This document shows positions 43,813-48,460 of a stretch of DNA of 48,460 nt, one piece after another. A program made the translations under genes and the position numbers. A model generated the notes under the pieces. It did not search any database. It was not told the origin of the DNA and worked only from the letters and a program-made list of their open reading frames with translations. Each line of letters begins with the position of its first letter. Within the stretch, counting starts at the first letter, position 1. The DNA lies in the NCBI GenBank assembly GCA_937876995.1, contig CALEFD010000092.1:1-48460 (forward strand), given 5' to 3'. The stretch is from an uncultured Bacteroidales bacterium (GTDB taxonomy: Bacteria > Bacteroidota > Bacteroidia > Bacteroidales > Bacteroidaceae).

Positions 43813-44112
43813 ATGCTAAAGGAACGGATAATTGAAGTCTTAAAAACCGTATATGACCCTGAAATTCCCGTCAATGTTTACGATTTGGGGTTGATATATA
43901 AGGTGGAGTTGGATTCAGAGAATAACTGTGTTATTGATATGACTCTGACTGCTCCCGGTTGTTCGTTGGCCGATTTTATAGTAGAAGATGTAAGAATGCG
44001 TGTAGAAGGCATTGAACAGGTAAAATCGGTAACGGTTAATTTAGTCTTTGAACCAGAATGGAACAAAGATATGATGTCCGAAGAGGCAAAACTTGAATTA
44101 GGATTTATTTGA
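43813..44112 (+). CDS. MIP18/DUF59 iron-sulphur assembly protein (SufT-like)
   Basis: A 99-residue protein with LKTVYDPEIPVNVYDLGLIY and TLTAPGCSLADFI, with the conserved Cys50. The family helps mature iron-sulphur proteins (SufT, PaaD). No suf genes are adjacent. It fits tightly between radC and lpxH. Confidence 0.9.
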   Translation: MLKERIIEVLKTVYDPEIPVNVYDLGLIYKVELDSENNCVIDMTLTAPGCSLADFIVEDVRMRVEGIEQVKSVTVNLVFEPEWNKDMMSEEAKLELGFI

Positions 44113-44122
44113 ATAGAGCATT

Positions 44123-44869
44123 ATGCCGGAAAATGTATATTTCATAACCGATGCGCATCTGGGATCGTGGGCTTTAGACAATAATAGAGAGAGGGAAAAA
44201 CTATTGATAGATTTTCTTGATTCAGTAAGAGATAAAGCCAAGGCTATCTATATGTTAGGTGATATGTTTGATTTCTGGTACGAATTCAAATATGTAGTAC
44301 CTAAAGGATATACACGTTTCTTAGGCAAACTATCGGAACTCACAGACAGTGGAATAGAGATACACTATTTTACAGGCAACCACGATATTTGGAGTTTTAG
44401 CTATTTGCAGGAAGAGTGTGGTGTGATACTGCATAAAGAGCCGGCAATAATAGATATAAACGGTAAAAAGTTCTATTTGGCGCATGGTGACGGAATGGGC
44501 GATCCAAGTCGTTCTTTCCGTATATTGCGGTCAATATTTAAGAATAGGTTCTGTCAGTTCTGTTTCTCTCTGCTTCCCACCCGTTGGAGCATTTATTTGG
44601 GAATGAGATGGGCAAAACATAGCATGAAAGGACATTTGGATAGCGGAATAGTACCCTATCAAGGAGAAAGTAACGAACATTTGGTACAGTATGCCAAACA
44701 GTATCTGAAGAACGATGATAGCATTAATTACTTTATATTTGGGCATCGTCATATAGAGTTGGATTTAATGCTGTCGCGTGAAAGCAGAGTACTGATATTA
44801 GGAGACTGGATTTCTCAAAAAACCTTTGCAGAATTCAACGGAGACATATTAGTTGTAAATAACTTCTAA
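44123..44869 (+). CDS. lpxH: UDP-2,3-diacylglucosamine diphosphatase
   Basis: Hydrolyses UDP-2,3-diacylglucosamine to lipid X and UMP in lipid A synthesis. The 248-residue calcineurin-like phosphoesterase has all metal motifs: TDAHLG (Asp10, His12), MLGDMFDFW, FTGNHDIW, LAHGDGMGD and FGHRHIELD. The arginine-rich FRILRSIFKNR segment is typical of LpxH. It is the last gene of the efp series and is followed by a hairpin. Confidence 0.85.
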   Translation: MPENVYFITDAHLGSWALDNNREREKLLIDFLDSVRDKAKAIYMLGDMFDFWYEFKYVVPKGYTRFLGKLSELTDSGIEIHYFTGNHDIWSFSYLQEECGVILHKEPAIIDINGKKFYLAHGDGMGDPSRSFRILRSIFKNRFCQFCFSLLPTRWSIYLGMRWAKHSMKGHLDSGIVPYQGESNEHLVQYAKQYLKNDDSINYFIFGHRHIELDLMLSRESRVLILGDWISQKTFAEFNGDILVVNNF

Positions 44870-44888
44870 CAAATTATCTGATAATATA

Positions 44889-44924
44889 GAAATGCCCTGT
44901 ACAATATGCTGTATGGGGTGTTTC
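44889..44924 (+). terminator. Hairpin after lpxH
   Basis: A 15-bp stem (44889-44903 with 44110-44924 region, i.e. 44910-44924) with four G-T pairs and a 6-base loop. The following T run is poor, so it may act only as an RNA 3' end stabiliser. Confidence 0.5.
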
Positions 44925-45001
44925 TGTATATATGCAATTTATTTTTGGCATAATTATAAGTAATTAACAAAACGACTGTAACAACGAATTATTCTGACAC
45001 A

Positions 45002-45009
45002 TATATTTG
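45002..45009 (+). promoter_or_regulatory. -7 box of the lipocalin gene
   Basis: TATATTTG at 45002-45009, 28 bases before the ATG; no clear TTG is seen at the expected distance. Confidence 0.4.
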
Positions 45010-45036
45010 CACCAAAATTTTATAAATAATTGTGTT

Positions 45037-45561
45037 ATGAAGAAGAATTTTGTTTGCTCAGTGATGTTATCATCACTATTTGCTTTTACAGGTTGTGCTT
45101 CTATCCCGGAAGGTGCTACAGCTGTAAAACCGTTTGACCTTTCTAAGTATATGGGCAGCTGGTATGAAATAGCCCGTATAGATTTTCGTCACGAACGTGG
45201 GCTGGATAATACCTCGGCCCACTATTCGATCAACCCCGATGGAACTATAAAAGTGGTAAACAGAGGGCGTAATATGGAGACCGGTCTCTATCAGGAGAGC
45301 GTAGGAAAAGCAAAGGTAGTTTCCTTAGATGGTTCTGCTATGCTTAAAGTTTCGTTTTTTGGACCATTCTATTCCGGTTATAACGTATTGGCCATAGATG
45401 ACGAGTATAAATATGCATTAGTGGCAGGTAGTAATTATAAATATCTGTGGATGCTTTCTCGTGAAAAAAGTATGCCTAATTATATTCAGGATAAATATAT
45501 GGAGGTGGCCGAAAAGGCGGGTTTTGATACCTACAAACTTATCTGGATAAATCAGGATTGA
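45037..45561 (+). CDS. blc: Lipocalin-family lipoprotein (Blc-like)
   Basis: A 174-residue lipoprotein (MKKNFVCSVMLSSLFAFTGC, Cys20) with the lipocalin signature GSWYEIARIDFRHERG, and later AIDDEYKYALVAG and LWMLSREKSM. Blc-type proteins bind lysophospholipids or fatty acids in the outer membrane. Start 45037 is chosen over 45007, which overlaps the promoter box. Confidence 0.9.
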   Translation: MKKNFVCSVMLSSLFAFTGCASIPEGATAVKPFDLSKYMGSWYEIARIDFRHERGLDNTSAHYSINPDGTIKVVNRGRNMETGLYQESVGKAKVVSLDGSAMLKVSFFGPFYSGYNVLAIDDEYKYALVAGSNYKYLWMLSREKSMPNYIQDKYMEVAEKAGFDTYKLIWINQD

Positions 45562-45627
45562 ATAAGTTTGTAAATGCAGAATTTTTTTATTAAAATTGTA
45601 TCGTTAAACCAATAAAAAGATAATTGT

Positions 45628-46071
45628 ATGAAAATAGGAGATAAAATGCCACAATTCAGTGTGGTAGATCAAGATGGAAACGTAGTTACATCGGCCGATT
45701 TACAAGGTTATAAAACAGTGATATATTTCTATCCAAAAGACAGTACTCCGGGTTGTACCACAGAAGCGTGCAATATTCGCGACAACTACAATCGTTTTCT
45801 TGCACAGGGTTACAAAGTGTATGGAGTAAGTAAGGATTCTACAGCTTCGCATAAGAAGTTTATAGAGAAGTACCAGTTGCCTTTCCCTTTGCTTTCCGAT
45901 AAAAGTACTCAGATGTTACAGGATTTTGGAGCTTGGGGCGAAAAGAAAATGTGCGGTAAAACCTGCATTGGTACTATACGTATGACTTTTGTTTTTAATG
46001 AAAATGGTATTTGTACCGATATTATAGACAAAGTTGATACCAAGAATCATTCGGAGCAGATTCTGAAATAA
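45628..46071 (+). CDS. bcp: Thioredoxin-dependent peroxiredoxin (Bcp/PrxQ)
   Basis: Reduces hydroperoxides with thioredoxin. The 147-residue protein has the peroxidatic and resolving cysteines in TPGCTTEAC (Cys43, Cys48). Unusually it has two further cysteines, Cys109 and Cys113, in KKMCGKTCIGT, where most relatives, from memory, have Tyr or Ala. It follows the lipocalin gene by 66 bases and precedes a long hairpin. Confidence 0.9.
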   Translation: MKIGDKMPQFSVVDQDGNVVTSADLQGYKTVIYFYPKDSTPGCTTEACNIRDNYNRFLAQGYKVYGVSKDSTASHKKFIEKYQLPFPLLSDKSTQMLQDFGAWGEKKMCGKTCIGTIRMTFVFNENGICTDIIDKVDTKNHSEQILK

Positions 46072-46085
46072 AAAATGTTTGTAGT

Positions 46086-46140
46086 AATAGGGCTATATTT
46101 ATTTTGGCGGAACCGAAACAAATATAGCTCTATTATTCTT
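46086..46140 (+). terminator. Terminator after bcp
   Basis: A 15-bp stem (46086-46100 with 46120-46134, one G-T pair) with a 19-base loop is followed by ATTCTTTATTT. Confidence 0.7.
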
Positions 46141-46203
46141 TATTTGGGCAATCAATCAACTCTTTAATTCAATAAACTAAGATCAATTTCAGGAACTAAT
46201 TTG

Positions 46204-46211
46204 TACATTTG
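46204..46211 (+). promoter_or_regulatory. -7 box of the stand-alone FISUMP gene
   Basis: TACATTTG, 29 bases before the ATG at 46241; the upstream box is not clear. Confidence 0.4.
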
Positions 46212-46240
46212 CAAAAACTAAATTCAAATGATAGTATTGT

Positions 46241-46939
46241 ATGAGAACGTTTTGTATTAGTACGCTTTTACTTTCTGTTGCATTTTTATCGATAAAAGCG
46301 CAGCATAATAATAGTAAAGATGCAGTCACACCTAACCAACACAACGGTTATGAATTTGTAGATTTAGGTTTAAGTGTGATGTGGGCAAATTGCAATATAG
46401 GTGCAAAGAAACCAGAGGACTTCGGTTACTTTTTCGCATGGGGCGAAACACGTTACAAAAGTCATTACAATTGGTTTACCTACAGATTTGGCGATTGGTG
46501 TGAGATTACAAAGTATTGTTCACAAACTATTTGTGGGAAGGACGGTTTTGTTGATAATAAAAATGTTTTAGAATTGTCCGACGATGCTGCAAATGTGGCG
46601 TGGGGTGGAGATTGGAGAATTCCCACAATAATGGAATTTAAAGAACTTATGGACAATTGTGATTGGAAATGGTATAACGATAATGGACTTTATGGATACA
46701 AAATAACCAGCAGGATAAATGGTAATAGTATTTTTTTGCCTGCTTCCGGATATTGTAGCGATACAAAAGTCTATTTTATTGGTTCAGAAGGTCGCTATTG
46801 GTCCAGTTCACTATCTTTAGATGATTCCAGTAGCGCTTACCGTTTATATTTCAGTTCAGAAAGTGTAGATTGCTTAAATAGTTATTACGATCGTTGTTTA
46901 GGGCAAACCATTCGTCCTGTTTACAAACAGACACAATAA
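46241..46939 (+). CDS. Exported FISUMP-domain protein
   Basis: A 232-residue protein with a signal peptide (MRTFCISTLLLSVAFLSIKAQ) and one FISUMP-type domain: VDLGLSVMWANCNIGAKKPE, YFFAWGET, GDWRIPTIMEFKELMDNCDW, FLPASGYC, GRYWSSSL, TIRPVYK. The same landmarks occur in the 14057 protein, which carries extra domains on both sides. Rich in Cys (several pairs). Function unknown; probably displayed at the surface or in the periplasm. Confidence 0.8.
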   Translation: MRTFCISTLLLSVAFLSIKAQHNNSKDAVTPNQHNGYEFVDLGLSVMWANCNIGAKKPEDFGYFFAWGETRYKSHYNWFTYRFGDWCEITKYCSQTICGKDGFVDNKNVLELSDDAANVAWGGDWRIPTIMEFKELMDNCDWKWYNDNGLYGYKITSRINGNSIFLPASGYCSDTKVYFIGSEGRYWSSSLSLDDSSSAYRLYFSSESVDCLNSYYDRCLGQTIRPVYKQTQ

Positions 46940-47048
46940 ATTCTATATCTTCTAAACTCAGATCAATGCTCACAATGCGATACATGACCAATAACTGCGG
47001 CCAATAGAAACTGATTTTGTGAATATAAGAAAATGAGAATTTTAATTA

Positions 47049-47076
47049 TTGTAAATTAGAATTCTTACTACGTTTG
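47049..47076 (+). promoter_or_regulatory. Promoter of the beta-propeller lipoprotein genes
   Basis: TACGTTTG at 47069-47076, with TTG at 47049-47051 (17-base spacer, slightly short). Confidence 0.45.
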
Positions 47077-47111
47077 TAAGTTAAATTTACCATTTACTAA
47101 AACAGCATATT

Positions 47112-48326
47112 ATGAATAAGAGAATTATACTTTTAGCTATAATTGTTCTTGTTATGTCTTGTAAGAGCGGACAAAAAAAGAGCACAGAAAATGTAGTGGC
47201 AGATGCCGATACTGTTGCAGTTGTAGAGGTACCAACAGGCCCTATTACCATTCATATAGATGATGAGATGCGCCCCCTGTACGATACTTTAAGATTAGGC
47301 GAACTTATTGAATCCTACAGGCTTATACCATTATCTTCATCAGAGGAATCTTTTATGTGGCCCATTCGTGATATTCATTTTATGGAAGATCAATACTTTA
47401 TCTCTTATGGGGATTTAATAACCACACGAATGAAATCTTTTGATAAGAATGGAAACTTTATAAAAGAGATCTATAACATAGGCAGAGGCCCAAATGAGGT
47501 GATATCCCCTTTAGAAAGAGTGTATAATGACGCTCAGAAGACAATAGCATTAATTTGTACTAATAGAGAAATTTTAAAGATAGATGCAGTAACGCATTGT
47601 TTAAAAAAGATTTATATTGATGATATTCTTAAACCATTCAGACCTTGTTCATTTGATAATGGAATGTATGTAGCTATGACACTGAAGGATTACAAAATTC
47701 CAGAGAGTATAGCAAAAGAGGGCAGCTTCTTATATTATTATGATTCTGATTTCAATATTATAGGTTCAATAGCGGACAATAAAGATAGAACGCATAGAAA
47801 TATAGAGGGCGTAACCACATTCCCTCGCCTTAAAGAAATTCTTTCACAATCTGGTGATAAAATTTTATACAAAGATATGTTTAACGATACAATATATAGT
47901 GTAAGTGTAGATGGTAAATTTACACCTGCTATTATTGTTGATATCCCAAATAAGCTTAAGCCTACACTTCGTGAATCTGAACTGGCTAAAGAACAGGATA
48001 AACATAAGAAGATCTATTTAGATAACGTAACTGAAACAAAAGATTACATTATTATTACCTACTACTTTAAAGGTGTGCAACATACCGGTATATGGAGTAA
48101 AGCCACACAGGAACTTTTGTATCTTTCTACCCGTCTTTACGGTGTATTTGACCTAGTTGTTCAGATAAATGAAATGAAATGGCATGAGGCCTGTTGTAAT
48201 TTCAGTACAGAGAATAATACATTTATAACAGATATACCTGCATCAATGGCAAAATCTGAAATAGACAGTTTAAAAGATGAGGACAATTCTGTTTTAGTAG
48301 AAATTACTCTTGCAAATGGAAAATAA
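47112..48326 (+). CDS. 6-bladed beta-propeller lipoprotein
   Basis: A 404-residue lipoprotein (MNKRIILLAIIVLVMSCKSG, Cys17) of the Bacteroidales 6-bladed beta-propeller family, with LIPLSSSEESFMWPIRDIHF, ISYGDLITTRMKSFDKNGNF, IYNIGRGPNEVISPLERVYN and MFNDTIYSVSVDGKFTPAIIVDI. The family is common, of unknown function, and usually found in arrays. The following gene starts 53 bases after its stop with a similar signal. Confidence 0.85.
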   Translation: MNKRIILLAIIVLVMSCKSGQKKSTENVVADADTVAVVEVPTGPITIHIDDEMRPLYDTLRLGELIESYRLIPLSSSEESFMWPIRDIHFMEDQYFISYGDLITTRMKSFDKNGNFIKEIYNIGRGPNEVISPLERVYNDAQKTIALICTNREILKIDAVTHCLKKIYIDDILKPFRPCSFDNGMYVAMTLKDYKIPESIAKEGSFLYYYDSDFNIIGSIADNKDRTHRNIEGVTTFPRLKEILSQSGDKILYKDMFNDTIYSVSVDGKFTPAIIVDIPNKLKPTLRESELAKEQDKHKKIYLDNVTETKDYIIITYYFKGVQHTGIWSKATQELLYLSTRLYGVFDLVVQINEMKWHEACCNFSTENNTFITDIPASMAKSEIDSLKDEDNSVLVEITLANGK

Positions 48327-48379
48327 CTTTTATGATTAGATTATTTAAACCAATGTTAATGTTTTTAAAATATTGAAGT

Positions 48380-48460
48380 ATGAAAAATTTTATTAGGCTT
48401 TGTTATTTTTTTCTTTTGTTCACTGTAACATCTTGTTCTAACAAATCAAACGGAGATGTA
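48380..48460 (+). CDS. Lipoprotein, N-terminus only (cut by window edge)
   Basis: The first 27 codons: a charged start (MKNFIRLCYFFLLF), a hydrophobic core and a lipobox ending TVTSC (Cys19). No body domain is in view. By position it may be a second 6-bladed beta-propeller lipoprotein, as such genes often come in tandem, but this cannot be confirmed here. Confidence 0.6.
   Translation, partial: MKNFIRLCYFFLLFTVTSCSNKSNGDV

Noticed and set aside
7731..47076. Every TAnnTTTG match as a promoter
   Set aside because: The motif is short and frequent in A/T-rich DNA. I kept only matches just upstream of a supported start, and gave low confidence where the upstream box was missing.
1..48460. tRNA, rRNA, insertion sequence, integrase, phage or toxin-antitoxin genes
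   Set aside because: I looked for their motifs on both strands and saw none. A tRNAscan or ISfinder run would be decisive for very short features.

Overview
The window is from a bacterium of the order Bacteroidales (phylum Bacteroidota). Three things support this. Promoters repeatedly match the Bacteroidales form (TTG/TTTG, about 18-21 bases, TAnnTTTG) rather than -35/-10 boxes. The gene content is typical: SprA, NigD-like, FISUMP and 6-bladed beta-propeller lipoproteins, and the proB-proA-argF' cluster. The ruvA-sprA order is also characteristic. I cannot assign a genus. A SprA translocon and a protein with a type-A-like C-terminal sorting signal indicate a type IX secretion system (T9SS). 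No tRNA, rRNA, CRISPR array, transposase or integrase was seen.

Layout. (1) 1-1310, minus: the 5' part of a PLD-like/SNF2-type helicase gene behind an unusually long (about 390 nt) leader that contains several hairpins and a terminator-like stem. (2) 1.5-21.5 kb: a carbohydrate and envelope region. It holds a PL11 rhamnogalacturonan lyase; an amidase-fold protein with a golvesin insert, next to a small conserved ORF; an exported Gly/Met/Phe-rich protein; a double GH43-CBM6 enzyme; a GH98-type multimodular enzyme with a T9SS-like tail; a FISUMP protein overlapping a TPR-transmembrane-HTH regulator; two divergent EamA transporters; and a GH3 lipoprotein. No SusC/SusD pair, hybrid two-component system or ECF sigma factor lies here, so it is not a canonical polysaccharide utilisation locus. 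(3) 21.5-31.9 kb: CCA-adding enzyme, a lipoprotein, sprA and ruvA. (4) 32-37.6 kb: diaminopimelate dehydrogenase, a MORN/beta-barrel protein, and DUF2007-proB-proA-argF' (proline and arginine synthesis). (5) 37.6-42.1 kb, minus: PASTA protein-rluD-ddl-acyltransferase-NigD-like, which looks like one transcription unit. (6) 42.2-44.9 kb: rpmH divergent from efp-radC-DUF59-lpxH. (7) 45-48.46 kb: lipocalin, bcp peroxiredoxin, a stand-alone FISUMP protein and beta-propeller lipoproteins, the last cut by the window edge.

How the genes fit together. PL11, GH43, GH98 and GH3 suggest use of plant cell-wall pectin or xylan, with at least one enzyme probably exported by the T9SS. The 37-45 kb block is housekeeping (peptidoglycan precursor, lipid A, ribosome and translation, DNA repair). 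Most convergent gene ends are very tight: five of six junctions lie within 8 bases or overlap.

Best candidates for something undescribed are the structured leader of the helicase gene, the overlapping FISUMP/TPR-HTH pair, and the exported Gly/Met/Phe-rich protein. All calls come from reading the sequence and from knowledge of the families; no database search was run.
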